Shown here: piece by piece, positions 44,464 to 53,327 of the stretch
Layout of the letters: each line of letters opens with the position of its first letter
Position numbering within the stretch: the stretch's first letter is position 1
Assembly: GCA_947382415.1 (NCBI GenBank)
Contig: CANCYO010000001.1
Coordinates: 124,001 to 188,000, forward strand
Direction: 5' to 3'
DNA: 64,000 nucleotides
Source: an uncultured Lachnospiraceae bacterium
GTDB lineage: Bacteria; Bacillota; Clostridia; Lachnospirales; Lachnospiraceae
Notes under the pieces: model-generated
Database searches by the model: none
What the model saw: the letters and a program-made list of their open reading frames with translations, nothing else
Told to the model about the DNA's origin: nothing
Translations under genes and position numbers: made by a program

Positions 44464-45261
44464 GTGAAGCTGGGATTTATAGGACTCGGCAATATGGCTT
44501 CGGCCATGATCGGCGGTATGCTGGGAAAGCAGGCTGCCGCGGCGGAGGATATCATTGGAAAAGCCCGTACCAGGGCTACGGAAGACAAGGTTAAAGAAAG
44601 ATTTAACATACAGATCGCCGAAAGCAATGCCCAGGCTGCCGCCCGGGCTGATATTTTGTTTCTGGCGGTGAAACCCGTCTTTTTCCCTGAGGTGATAGAG
44701 GAGATCAGAGATGCGCTGCGGCCCGGAACACTGGTGGTCAGTATTGCCGCGGGACGGACGCTGGATTATCTGAAAAAGGCTTTCGGGAGAGAGGACTGTA
44801 AGTTCATCCGCTGTATGCCCAACACACCGGCGCTGGTATTGGAGGGCTGCACAGGGGTTTGCCCGGATGAACAGGTGACCGACGAAGAATTAAATCATGT
44901 TTTGACGCTTATGAGCGCTTTTGGCAGAGCCGATGTGGTGCCTGAGCGGCTGATGGACGTGGTGGTGGGAGTATCCGGCAGCGCGCCCGCTTATGTGTTT
45001 CTGTTTTTGGAGGCTATGGCGGACGAGGCGGTGGCGGAGGGAATGCCCCGCAGGCAGGCTTATGAGTTTGCGGCGCAGGCCGTGCTGGGCAGCGCCAGAA
45101 TGCTGCTGGAGACGGGGAAGCATCCCGGAGAATTGAAGGATATGGTCTGTTCTCCCGGCGGCACCACGATACAGGCGGTTAAGGTTCTGGAGGAGAAGGG
45201 ACTGAGGGCTGCGGTGATGGACGCCATGGAGGCGTGTATAGAAAAGTCCCGTAATATGTAA
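44464..45261 (+). CDS. proC: Pyrroline-5-carboxylate reductase
   Basis: Last step of proline synthesis, NAD(P)H-dependent. 265 residues. Rossmann loop GFIGLGNMASAMIGGML at 4-20, RCMPNTPALVLEGCTGV, and the C-terminal dimer domain with GSAPAYVFLFLEAMADEA and VCSPGGTTIQAVKVLEE, the family signature. GTG start at 44464, with GGAAGGAGG upstream. Confidence 0.95.
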   Translation: MKLGFIGLGNMASAMIGGMLGKQAAAAEDIIGKARTRATEDKVKERFNIQIAESNAQAAARADILFLAVKPVFFPEVIEEIRDALRPGTLVVSIAAGRTLDYLKKAFGREDCKFIRCMPNTPALVLEGCTGVCPDEQVTDEELNHVLTLMSAFGRADVVPERLMDVVVGVSGSAPAYVFLFLEAMADEAVAEGMPRRQAYEFAAQAVLGSARMLLETGKHPGELKDMVCSPGGTTIQAVKVLEEKGLRAAVMDAMEACIEKSRNM

Positions 45262-45296
45262 AATAACGAAAGGTAAACAGGTAATCGGGCTGACGC

Positions 45297-45325
45297 TTGA
45301 CAAATGTGATGTGTTCTGCTATTAT
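45297..45325 (+). promoter_or_regulatory. Promoter upstream of the SleB-like hydrolase gene
   Basis: TTGACA (45297-45302), 17-base spacer, TATTAT (45320-45325), followed by an AT-rich leader of about 110 bases. Confidence 0.7.
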
Positions 45326-45440
45326 TTATAAAAATCTTAACAATTTTAATAATTTTGTAACAAGTTGCTTGAAATTGTAATAAATAATAAAATGAGTAAT
45401 AACTTATAAAATTATAGCTTAAATTTGTTGGAGGTAAGAA

Positions 45441-46499
45441 ATGGCAGAAAGCAGAAAGCTGTGCCGCATCATGACAGGCCTTGTTCTGGCTGTCGCCGCA
45501 GTGATGCTCACAGATATTACCGCAGAAGCTGGCAGTAATGGAAGTTATCTGGACGAAGTCAACGGTGGTGTGGCGGCGATCCTGGAATCTAATGTCATCG
45601 TCAGATCCGAATCAGACGCAGGCGCCGGGGCTTTGGACGAGGAAGAGCAGTCCGGCATCGTAATGGCAAATGTCAAAGATGCGTTGAATGTGAGAAGCGA
45701 CGCCAGCGAGGATTCAGATAAGGTCGGAAAACTGTATAAGGATTGCGGCGGCACTATAATAGAAAGAAAAGACGGCTGGACGAGACTCAAATCCGGCAAT
45801 GTGATAGGCTGGGCGTCCGATGATTACCTGCTCTTTGGCGAGGAGGCGGAAGCGCTGGCCAATGATGTGGGAAAGATGATCGCCACCATTGATACGGATA
45901 TCCTGCGTGTGCGCAAGGAGCCGGACTCAGAGGCAGAGGTTTACGGCCTGCTTCCCAAGGGCGAGATTGTCGATGTGCTGGATGACGGAACCGGAGAATG
46001 GGTCTGCATCGATTATGAGGGAGCAGACGCCTATGTGTCGGCAGAGTTTGTAAATGTGAACTTTAAGGTGGATTATGGCGAGACTCTGGATGAGATCAAG
46101 GCCAGGGAAGAGGCAGAGCGCGAGGCGAAACGGCATGTCAATTACGGTGAGTATACGACGGATGCCGATACCACGCTGTTGTTGGCCGCGCTTATCTACT
46201 GTGAGGCCGGCGGAGAGAGCTATGAAGGACAGCTTGCTGTGGGAGCAGTGGTGATGAACCGTGTGCGAAGCGGCGCATATCCTGACAGTATCCATGGTGT
46301 TATCTATGCTTCCGGACAGTTTACCCCCGCGCTAAACGGTAAGGTGAACGCGAGATATGAGTCCGGTAAGATTCCCGAGAGCTGCAAGAAAGCTGCGGAG
46401 GAAGCGCTCTCCGGCGTATCCAATGTAGGCGACTGCACACATTTCCGCCGCAACAACGGCCGGGAAGGCATTGTGATCGGCAATCATGTGTTCTATTAA
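45441..46499 (+). CDS. Secreted SH3/SleB-type cell-wall hydrolase
   Basis: A 352-residue secreted protein. Signal peptide about 1-30, two bacterial SH3 domains (ALNVRSDASEDSDKVGKLY, about 78-130; ILRVRKEPDSEAEVYGLL, about 150-205), a short charged helix, and a C-terminal Hydrolase_2/SleB domain (LLAALIYCEAGGESYEGQLA, then AVVMNRVRSGAYPDSIHGVI; about 245-352). The Glu of CEAGGES is the expected catalytic acid of this lytic-transglycosylase family. Family members act in spore cortex breakdown and also in vegetative wall turnover; the SH3 pair suggests a wall-bound role. Start with TTGGAGG upstream. Confidence 0.9.
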   Translation: MAESRKLCRIMTGLVLAVAAVMLTDITAEAGSNGSYLDEVNGGVAAILESNVIVRSESDAGAGALDEEEQSGIVMANVKDALNVRSDASEDSDKVGKLYKDCGGTIIERKDGWTRLKSGNVIGWASDDYLLFGEEAEALANDVGKMIATIDTDILRVRKEPDSEAEVYGLLPKGEIVDVLDDGTGEWVCIDYEGADAYVSAEFVNVNFKVDYGETLDEIKAREEAEREAKRHVNYGEYTTDADTTLLLAALIYCEAGGESYEGQLAVGAVVMNRVRSGAYPDSIHGVIYASGQFTPALNGKVNARYESGKIPESCKKAAEEALSGVSNVGDCTHFRRNNGREGIVIGNHVFY

Positions 46500-46529
46500 A
46501 AAGAGTTTTTTATAATCAGAGAGACCGGG

Positions 46530-46564
46530 ACAGGGCGGCATTTCGTATGTCGTCCTGTTTTCTG
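46530..46564 (+). terminator. Terminator of the SleB-like gene
   Basis: A 12-bp stem (46530-46541 with 46547-46558, two G-U pairs), 5-base loop, then TTTTCTGTT. Confidence 0.8.
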
Positions 46565-46618
46565 TTAAAAATATGTTGTAGGGGTATGAACTGCAAGGAA
46601 ATACATTAAAGAAATACA

Positions 46619-46647
46619 TTGCCCGACGGGGCTTTTTGTAGTAAACT
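46619..46647 (+). promoter_or_regulatory. Promoter of the nfeD-SPFH pair
   Basis: TTGCCC (46619-46624), 17-base spacer, TAAACT (46642-46647). Confidence 0.4.
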
Positions 46648-46677
46648 GAAATCACCGCAGGAAAGGGGATGATATTT

Positions 46678-47169
46678 ATGAGTGAAATGATGATTGTCTG
46701 GCTTGTGATCCTGATCGTGGCGATAGGAATCGAGGTGGGGACGCTGGGACTTACCAGCATCTGGTTTGCCGGCGGCGCTTTGATTGCCGTGGTGGCGGCA
46801 GCTTTCTCACTGCCGGTCTGGCTGCAGGTTATGCTTTTCCTGACAGTATCCCTGCTGCTGATGGTGTTTACAAGACCTGTCGCCGTGAAATACTTTAATA
46901 AAGACAGAGTGCGCACCAATGTGGAGAGCATGATAGGCCGGCAGGCTATTGTGATCAGCGAGATCGACAATCTGCAGGGCATCGGACAGGTGACTGTGGG
47001 CGGTCAGGAGTGGAGTGCAAGGAGCGAGGACGACAGGCAGCGTATGGCAGTGGGCACGGTGGTGACGGTGGCCGCAGTCAGCGGTGTCAAGCTGATCGTG
47101 CGGGAGGATCCGCAGATGCAGAAAATAACGGGCAGACCGGATGCAGACACAGATCAGACAACAAAATAG
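46678..47169 (+). CDS. NfeD-family membrane protein
   Basis: A 163-residue protein with two or three N-terminal transmembrane helices (MIVWLVILIVAIGIEVGTL; IWFAGGALIAVVAAAF; WLQVMLFLTVSLLLMVF) and a C-terminal soluble OB fold (IGRQAIVISEIDNLQGIGQV; VVTVAAVSGVKLIVRE). NfeD proteins work with SPFH/flotillin proteins in membrane microdomains. Start 46678 is chosen over the ATG at 46669 because of spacing to GAAAGGGG. The SPFH gene follows 57 bases later, the classic pair. Confidence 0.9.
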   Translation: MSEMMIVWLVILIVAIGIEVGTLGLTSIWFAGGALIAVVAAAFSLPVWLQVMLFLTVSLLLMVFTRPVAVKYFNKDRVRTNVESMIGRQAIVISEIDNLQGIGQVTVGGQEWSARSEDDRQRMAVGTVVTVAAVSGVKLIVREDPQMQKITGRPDADTDQTTK

Positions 47170-47226
47170 ATGTATTAACCAAAACATGTGAGCGCGGCAC
47201 ATTTACCGTGCAGAAAGAGGTGTAGT

Positions 47227-48114
47227 ATGGAATTTTGGGTACTTCCTATTATATTTGCGGTTCTTATTATCTGGATCATTTTCAGCAGTATCAAGATCGT
47301 ACCTCAGGCCCAGGCCTATGTGGTGGAACGGCTGGGCGCTTATCAGGGCACCTGGTCCGTGGGCTTCCATATCAAGGTTCCTTTTATCGACAAGGTGGCC
47401 CGCAGAGTCAATCTGAAGGAGCAGGTTGCCGATTTTCCGCCCCAGCCCGTGATCACCAAGGACAATGCTTCCGTGAGAATCGACACAGTGGTATTTTATC
47501 AGATCACGGATCCCAAGCTGTTCACCTATGGCGTGGAGAACCCGATGATGGCTATCGAGAATCTGACCGCTACCACACTGCGTAATATCATTGGCGATCT
47601 GGAGCTGGATCAGACCCTGACCTCCCGTGAGATCATCAATACCAAGATGCGTTCCGCGCTGGATATCGCCACCGACCCGTGGGGGATTAAGGTAAACCGC
47701 GTGGAATTGAAGAATATTATTCCTCCCGCCGAGATCCAGAACGCCATGGAGAAGCAGATGAAGGCGGAGCGTGAGAGACGTGAGGCAGTAACCCGTGCCG
47801 AAGGCGAGAAGAAAGCCCGCATTCTGGAGGCAGAGGGTGAGAAGGAGTCTGCGATCCTGCGCGCTGAAGCTCAGAAAGAGAAGATGATCCGCGAGGCGGA
47901 AGGTGAGGCGGAGGCTATCCTCAAGGTACAGCAGGCAAATGCCGACGGTATCAGAATGCTGAGAGAGGCCGGAGCCGACGAGGCAGTGCTGAAGATCAAG
48001 AGTCTGGAGGCTTTTGAGAAAGTTGCAGACGGTCAGGCCACGACGATTCTGCTGCCTGCGGAGCTGCAGGGTATCGCAAGCCTGGGCGCCGCTCTGAAGG
48101 AAGGTATGAAGTGA
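47227..48114 (+). CDS. SPFH/Band 7 membrane protein (stomatin/QmcA-like)
   Basis: A 295-residue protein with an N-terminal membrane anchor (VLPIIFAVLIIWIIFSSIKI), the SPFH domain (VPQAQAYVVERLGAYQGTW; INLKEQVADFPPQ-like VNLKEQVADFPPQPVITKDN; VFYQITDPKLFTYGVENP), then a Glu/Ala/Arg-rich coiled coil (about 180-245) and a hydrophobic C-terminus. Such proteins form oligomeric cages in membrane microdomains and influence proteases and signalling. Start 47227 follows AGAGGTG; the longer open frame begins inside the gap. Partner of nfeD upstream. Confidence 0.93.
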   Translation: MEFWVLPIIFAVLIIWIIFSSIKIVPQAQAYVVERLGAYQGTWSVGFHIKVPFIDKVARRVNLKEQVADFPPQPVITKDNASVRIDTVVFYQITDPKLFTYGVENPMMAIENLTATTLRNIIGDLELDQTLTSREIINTKMRSALDIATDPWGIKVNRVELKNIIPPAEIQNAMEKQMKAERERREAVTRAEGEKKARILEAEGEKESAILRAEAQKEKMIREAEGEAEAILKVQQANADGIRMLREAGADEAVLKIKSLEAFEKVADGQATTILLPAELQGIASLGAALKEGMK

Positions 48115-48130
48115 TAAACCGGACGCCGGA

Positions 48131-49198
48131 ATGGACGATCAGGATAAAAGAACAGACTACAGGACAAGGATGGGACAGACGATGGGACAGATAACAGAAC
48201 AGATGACAGAGAAAATAGATTTAAAAGGCCGTGATTTTCTGAAACTGCTGGATTTTACCCCGGAGGAGATCGCGTATCTTGTGGATCTGGCCGCAGATCT
48301 CAAGGACAAGAAGAAAAAGGGTATTCCCGTGGATCATTTCAGGGGCAAAAATGTGGCGCTGATCTTCGAGAAGACCAGCACCAGAACCAGATGTGCCTTT
48401 GAGGTGGCTGCCCACGACCTGGGCATGGGCTGTACCTATCTGGATTCTTCCGGCTCACAGATCGGCAAGAAAGAAAGCATTGCGGACACCGCCCGCGTAC
48501 TGGCGGGTATGTTCGAGGGCATCGAGTACCGCGGCTATGGGCAGGAGATTGTGGAGGAGCTGGCAAAGTATTCCAAGGTGCCTGTGTGGAACGGATTGAC
48601 CAACGAGTTTCATCCTACCCAGATGCTGGCAGATCTTCTCACCATCAAGGAGCACTTCGGACATCTGGAGGGTATCCGGCTGACTTATATGGGAGACGCC
48701 CGCTATAATATGGGCAATTCCCTGATGGTGGTATGCGCCAAGATGGGAATGCATTTTACAGCCTGCACCACAGCAAAATACTTTCCGGATCAGGCGTTGA
48801 CCGGGCAGTGCAGGGAGCTTGCGGCACAGACAGGCGGCAGCATCACTTTAACTGAGGACGTGCAGGCGGGGACAAAGGATGCGGATGTGATCTACACGGA
48901 TGTGTGGGTGTCCATGGGCGAACCCGACGAGGTGTGGGAGGAGCGCATCAGAGAGCTCTCCCCTTATCAGGTCAACAGAGCAGTTATGGACAATGCAGGC
49001 CAAAACGCTATTTTCATGCACTGCCTTCCTGCATTTCACGATCTGAAGACCAAGATCGGCGCACAGATGGGACAGCGCTTCGGCATCACGGAGATGGAAG
49101 TCACGGACGAAGTGTTTGAGTCTGCACAATCTCTGGTATTTGAGGAAGCCGAGAACCGTATGCACACCATCAAGGCGGTAATGGCTGCAACTTTATGA
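48131..49198 (+). CDS. argF: Ornithine carbamoyltransferase
   Basis: Makes citrulline from ornithine and carbamoyl phosphate, in arginine synthesis or the arginine deiminase pathway. 355 residues from 48131. Carbamoyl-phosphate site STRTRCAFE, the HPTQ motif in NEFHPTQMLADLL, the ornithine loop and HCLP in MHCLPAFHD are intact. The N-terminus is uncertain: in-frame ATGs occur at 48131, 48170, 48182 and 48203; homologues would start near 48203 (331 aa), while 48170 has AGGA upstream. The stop overlaps the birA ATG (ATGA). Confidence 0.93.
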   Translation: MDDQDKRTDYRTRMGQTMGQITEQMTEKIDLKGRDFLKLLDFTPEEIAYLVDLAADLKDKKKKGIPVDHFRGKNVALIFEKTSTRTRCAFEVAAHDLGMGCTYLDSSGSQIGKKESIADTARVLAGMFEGIEYRGYGQEIVEELAKYSKVPVWNGLTNEFHPTQMLADLLTIKEHFGHLEGIRLTYMGDARYNMGNSLMVVCAKMGMHFTACTTAKYFPDQALTGQCRELAAQTGGSITLTEDVQAGTKDADVIYTDVWVSMGEPDEVWEERIRELSPYQVNRAVMDNAGQNAIFMHCLPAFHDLKTKIGAQMGQRFGITEMEVTDEVFESAQSLVFEEAENRMHTIKAVMAATL

Positions 49199-49962
49199 GA
49201 ACGAAAGAACTGACGCCGCCCCGCTATGACTATGCCAGTCTGGACTCCACCAACGAGGAGGCAAAGCGCCTTGCCGGACAGGGCGCTCCTCACGGTACGG
49301 TGGTGACGGCAGACATGCAGACGGCGGGAAAAGGGCGCAGAGGCCGGAGCTGGGTGAGCCCGCCGGGGACGAATATCTATTTTACTATAATTTTAAGACC
49401 TGAGTTTGCCCCTGAGAAGGCGTCCATGCTCACGCTGGTAGCCGCCCATGCCCTGACCCGGGGGATTGCACGGGAGACGGGACTGACGCCGGGGATCAAA
49501 TGGCCCAATGATATCGTCATAGACGGCAGGAAGGTCTGCGGCATCCTCACGGAGATGAGTGTAGAACAGGGAGTCATCCGCCATGTGGTCATCGGTGCGG
49601 GCATCAATGTGCGGGAGCAGAGCTTCCCGGAGGAGCTTGCCGGACGGGCGGTGGCGCTGGATGCCGTCTGCGGCGGACACATAGACAGAGAGAGGCTTCT
49701 CGGCGCTGTGCTGGAGGCCTTTGAAGAGGATTATAGAGCTTTTTGCGAAACGGAGTCCCTGGCATCGCTCAGAGACTCCTATGACCGTCTGCTGGTAAAC
49801 CGGGACAGGGAGGTCTGCGTACTGGAGCCCGGCGGAGAATATCGGGGGATATCCAGAGGCATCACAGACACCGGGGAGCTTATGGTGGAGCTGCCGGACG
49901 GGAGCAGGCGTCTGGTGTTTGCCGGGGAGGTCTCCGTGCGGGGCATTTACGGATATGTCTGA
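49195..49962 (+). CDS. birA: Biotin--[acetyl-CoA-carboxylase] ligase
   Basis: Attaches biotin to the carrier lysine of biotin-dependent carboxylases. 255 residues: catalytic domain (SLDSTNEEAKRLAGQGAPHG; the biotin/AMP loop KGRRGRSWVSPPGTNIY; KWPNDIVIDGRKVCGILTEM) plus the SH3-like C-terminal domain. The N-terminal helix-turn-helix of the bifunctional repressor is missing, so this is a ligase only. ATG overlaps the argF stop by four bases. Confidence 0.94.
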   Translation: MRTKELTPPRYDYASLDSTNEEAKRLAGQGAPHGTVVTADMQTAGKGRRGRSWVSPPGTNIYFTIILRPEFAPEKASMLTLVAAHALTRGIARETGLTPGIKWPNDIVIDGRKVCGILTEMSVEQGVIRHVVIGAGINVREQSFPEELAGRAVALDAVCGGHIDRERLLGAVLEAFEEDYRAFCETESLASLRDSYDRLLVNRDREVCVLEPGGEYRGISRGITDTGELMVELPDGSRRLVFAGEVSVRGIYGYV

Positions 49963-50023
49963 TGCGGACAGTTATGAATGATTGCGGACGGATATACCGC
50001 GCTCTGGTGTGGAAAGGATAAGG

Positions 50024-50380
50024 ATGGAAGAAAAGCGTATCGTGCTCTGCGGCGCCAATGCCTACGAGAAAAAATACTATTTTAACCAACAGTTTGCAGG
50101 CATCCCAGACTCGGTAAAAGACGAGTTACATATCATCTGCGTACTTTTTACGGAGGAAGTGGGCGGCATATTCACTATCGTCTTTGAGGAGGACGGAACC
50201 TTGTCTCTGGAGACTGACGCCGAGGAGAGCGATATCTATTATGATGAGATATCCAGCGGTCTGCTGGTGGGCGAGATCCGCCGCAAACGACAGGAATTAT
50301 TTGAATCCTTAAGTCTGTATTACCGCGTGTTTGTACTGAAGGAAGATGTGTCGGAGCTTTTGGAAGATCAGGAGGGATGA
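50024..50380 (+). CDS. Conserved small protein, likely DUF6145 family
   Basis: A 118-residue soluble protein (RIVLCGANAYEKKYYFNQ; ELHIICVLFTEEVGGIFTIV; IYYDEISSGLLVGEIRRKR). From memory this matches DUF6145, a small family in Clostridia of unknown function, usually beside coaX and birA as here. Start 50024 has GGAAAGG six bases upstream. The coaX gene follows after 7 bases, so the two are probably co-translated. Confidence 0.7.
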   Translation: MEEKRIVLCGANAYEKKYYFNQQFAGIPDSVKDELHIICVLFTEEVGGIFTIVFEEDGTLSLETDAEESDIYYDEISSGLLVGEIRRKRQELFESLSLYYRVFVLKEDVSELLEDQEG

Positions 50381-50387
50381 TGAGACG

Positions 50388-51167
50388 ATGGATGAGATGA
50401 TTCTTGTGATCGATGTGGGCAACACCAATATGACATTCGGAGTGTATGAGGGGGAAGCGCTGCGCGCAACCTTCCGTCTGATGAGCCAGGTTTCCCGCAC
50501 CTCCGACGAATACGGCATCCTCATCACGCAGCTTTTGCAGAATAACGGGATCGGGCCGCGGGCTCTCGCCGGTTCCATCGTGGCCAGTGTGGTACCGGCG
50601 GTGATGCACTCCCTTCTGGGAGCGCTGACACGCTACACGGGAACCCGCCCCATGATCGTGGGGCCGGGGGTAAAGACCGGAATCCGCATCACCACGGAGG
50701 ATCCCAAATCCATAGGCGCAGACCGCATTGTGGACGCCGTGGCTGCCTATGAAAAATACGGCGGGCCTGTATTGGTGCTTGATTTCAGCACGGCTACCAC
50801 CTACGATCTGATCACTGCCGAGGGCTGCTTTACCGCGGGAATCACCGCCCCGGGCGTCCGCATCAGCGCCGAGGCGCTCTGGAGCCGGACGGCCAAGCTT
50901 CCCGACATTGAGATCAGGAAACCCAAATCCATTCTGGCTCAGGAGACGGTCACGAGCATGCAGGCGGGCGTCATGTACGGCCAGATTGGGCAGACGGAAT
51001 ACATTGTCAAAAAGGTGCGCCAGGAGAGCGGGCTGGAGAATCTGAAGGTGGTGGCTACCGGGGGAATGGGCCGGCTGATCGCGGACGAGACGGATTCCAT
51101 CGACATCTATGATCCTTCCCTGACATTGGACGGACTTCGGTTGATTTACAATAAAAATCAAAAATAA
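50388..51167 (+). CDS. coaX: Type III pantothenate kinase
   Basis: First step of coenzyme A synthesis, ATP-dependent and not feedback-inhibited by CoA. 259 residues. Actin-like ATPase fold: phosphate-1 loop DVGNTNMTFGVYEG, ESK-type GADRIVDAVAAYEKYGGP and phosphate-2 loop DFSTATTYDLI (Ser where many have Gly), then GITAPGVRISAEAL. Start at 50388 is set by the family N-terminus (MILVIDVGNTN) with GGAGGG upstream. BirA-CoaX clustering is common in Firmicutes. Confidence 0.93.
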   Translation: MDEMILVIDVGNTNMTFGVYEGEALRATFRLMSQVSRTSDEYGILITQLLQNNGIGPRALAGSIVASVVPAVMHSLLGALTRYTGTRPMIVGPGVKTGIRITTEDPKSIGADRIVDAVAAYEKYGGPVLVLDFSTATTYDLITAEGCFTAGITAPGVRISAEALWSRTAKLPDIEIRKPKSILAQETVTSMQAGVMYGQIGQTEYIVKKVRQESGLENLKVVATGGMGRLIADETDSIDIYDPSLTLDGLRLIYNKNQK

Positions 51168-51175
51168 GAGAGGAA

Positions 51176-52147
51176 ATGACTGTGCCCCAACTCACGATAG
51201 GAGGCATCACCCTCCCCAACAATATGATCTTAGCTCCCATGGCAGGCGTATCAGACCTGCCTTTTCGCCTGTTATGCCATGAACAGGGGGCAGGGCTGGT
51301 CTGTATGGAGATGGTGAGCGCCAAGGCCATCTGGCACAACAATAAGAATACGGACAGTCTCATGGAGATACATCCTGACGAGGGATATGCCTCGCTGCAG
51401 TTGTTTGGCTCCGACCCGGTCATACTCAGCGAGATGGCAAAGCGCATCGAGGACAGACCCCACGCCTTTCTGGATCTGAATATGGGCTGCCCTGTGCCGA
51501 AGGTGGTCAACAACGGGGAGGGATCGGCGCTGATGAAGGATCCGAAACTGGTGGAGGAGATCCTTGGCAGGCTGGTGAAAGCCACCCGTAAACCGGTTAC
51601 GATCAAGATTCGCAAAGGATTCGACGAGGCTCATGTCAACGCGGTGGAGATCGCAAGGATCGCGGAGAGCTGCGGTGTGGCGGCAGTGGCCGTCCACGGG
51701 CGAACCAGAGAGCAGTATTACAGCGGATCTGCGGACTGGGAGATCATCGCCCGGGTGAAGGAGGCGGTGAATATTCCGGTTCTGGGAAACGGCGATGTGG
51801 ACAGCCCCGAAAAAGCTAAAAAACTGCTGGAGCAGACCGGATGCGACGGCGTCCTGATCGGCCGTGCCGCCCGGGGGAATCCATGGATATTCAGAGAGAT
51901 TACACGCTATCTGGAGGACGGTACGTTTCTGCCCCGGCCCGATAACGCGGAAAAGAAAGATACGATCCTGCGCCACGCGGCGCTGCAGCTTCAATACAAA
52001 GGAGAATATATCGGTGTACGGGAGATGCGAAAACACCTTTCCTGGTACACGGCGGGTATGCCCGGTTCCGCCCGGTTCCGCCGGCAGATCAACGCCATGA
52101 TGACCATGGACGATCTGACGGAGAGCGTGGAACACATTTTTGTCTGA
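51176..52147 (+). CDS. dusB: tRNA-dihydrouridine synthase (DusB-like)
   Basis: FMN enzyme that reduces uridines in the D-loop of tRNA. 323 residues. TIM barrel with LAPMAGVSDLPFR, the catalytic Cys in NMGCPVPKVVNNGEGSALM, VHGRTREQYYSG, GNGDVDSPEKA and GRAARGNPWIF for FMN phosphate; a C-terminal helical domain follows. The start may be the GTG at 51182 rather than 51176, since AGAGG sits only two bases before the ATG. Directly behind coaX. Confidence 0.94.
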   Translation: MTVPQLTIGGITLPNNMILAPMAGVSDLPFRLLCHEQGAGLVCMEMVSAKAIWHNNKNTDSLMEIHPDEGYASLQLFGSDPVILSEMAKRIEDRPHAFLDLNMGCPVPKVVNNGEGSALMKDPKLVEEILGRLVKATRKPVTIKIRKGFDEAHVNAVEIARIAESCGVAAVAVHGRTREQYYSGSADWEIIARVKEAVNIPVLGNGDVDSPEKAKKLLEQTGCDGVLIGRAARGNPWIFREITRYLEDGTFLPRPDNAEKKDTILRHAALQLQYKGEYIGVREMRKHLSWYTAGMPGSARFRRQINAMMTMDDLTESVEHIFV

Positions 52148-52237
52148 CAATACCGGTAAATCATGTAAGCGGGTTCATGAGATCAGATCCTTTTTAATCT
52201 TGCCACATATTTCAGCGGCGGGTGCATATAATGGAGC

Positions 52238-53134
52238 ATGGACACGATAGTAAATGTATTTTATCAAAGCCGTCCTGCAGAACAGGGCGCACATTCAAAA
52301 TCAGACTGCTCCTTTGAACTGCAGGAATTTGTGCTGCAGGACTACCGCCTGATACGTCTTGCGATCAGTGAGACCACTGTCAAAACAAACCGCTGCCGGA
52401 CGGGCGGCCCAAGGCTGCCTTTCATAAAACCCCTGACGCGTCTGTGGCAACGCATATACGCCGCTGTACGCAGCCGCCTGCAGAGACACAGACAAAAGCG
52501 GGAGCGGACACGGCTTCGGGAGAAGCTTTTGCAGGAACTGGCTCCGCTTCTGGACGAACAGGGAGACAATGCGCTGGTATACGCGGACAGTGTGTCCGGG
52601 GACAACTGGGTGAGATCCCTCCTTCCCCTGCCGGAGTTTGACGGCTATCTGGAGAAGAGATGGATACAGGAGCTGCTGTCCCATGCCCGTCATGCTCATT
52701 TTGTGGTGCTGGGTAATGCGCCCTGCCTGCAGGAGCTGCTCTGCAGTCTTGCGCCGCGCATGAAAGATCTGCTGTGGATCGCTCCCGACATGACTTACGC
52801 GGAACAACTGGAGGAGTTTGCCGAGGATTTCTTCCAGGAATACGGACTGGCCATGGACCTTCATTTTCTGCCTGACAATGGCACCTACGGCCAGATACGC
52901 ATTCGGGATGAGCGCTACGGCGAACCCGTCAATGTGCTGGATTTCACGGGAGAAAAATACGTTCCCGTGTTTAATCCCCCGGAGGGCAGCGTCTGGCTGG
53001 ATATGGCATCCGTGGGAGAGAAGGAGAGGCGGATCGGGGCCCGCAGACTCAAATGCAGCTATTATTCTTTGAGAAAAATATGGCGCGGATTGAAAAATGA
53101 TACCGAAAATAGCGGTAAACCTGAGGAAAAATAA
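52238..53134 (+). CDS. Conserved protein of unknown function
   Basis: A 298-residue cytoplasmic protein, rich in Arg, Gln and Leu. A basic helix (RLQRHRQKRERTRLREKLLQ, about 82-101) separates an N-terminal strand region from an alpha/beta C-terminal part (LVYADSVSGDNWVRSLLPLP; FVVLGNAPCLQELLCSLAPR; DLLWIAPDMTYAEQLEEFAE). The latter reads like a small Rossmann-like fold, but no nucleotide motif is present. I do not recognise the family. The last 40 codons and the following gap contain repeats of ATAACGGTAAA-type sequence. Start codon reasonable, ribosome site weak. Confidence 0.6.
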   Translation: MDTIVNVFYQSRPAEQGAHSKSDCSFELQEFVLQDYRLIRLAISETTVKTNRCRTGGPRLPFIKPLTRLWQRIYAAVRSRLQRHRQKRERTRLREKLLQELAPLLDEQGDNALVYADSVSGDNWVRSLLPLPEFDGYLEKRWIQELLSHARHAHFVVLGNAPCLQELLCSLAPRMKDLLWIAPDMTYAEQLEEFAEDFFQEYGLAMDLHFLPDNGTYGQIRIRDERYGEPVNVLDFTGEKYVPVFNPPEGSVWLDMASVGEKERRIGARRLKCSYYSLRKIWRGLKNDTENSGKPEEK

Positions 53135-53165
53135 CGGTAAAATAACGGTAAACCGGAGGGAATCC

Positions 53166-53194
53166 TTGACACTGAGGGATAAAACAGTTATAAT
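53166..53194 (+). promoter_or_regulatory. Promoter of the greA-lysS operon
   Basis: TTGACA (53166-53171), 17-base spacer, TATAAT (53189-53194): a perfect consensus, giving a leader of about 125 bases. Just upstream, AAATAACGGT repeats. Confidence 0.85.
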
Positions 53195-53327
53195 ACCTAA
53201 GTTAATTGAGAAGACAATCGGAAGAAAATAAAGCAGGTCAAAAGGAAGGCAGAACAGTCGCTGAGGAGACAAAACAGGCCGGAGAATCAGATTGGGATAG
53301 AATCTACAAACAGAGAGGTGAAATGTA

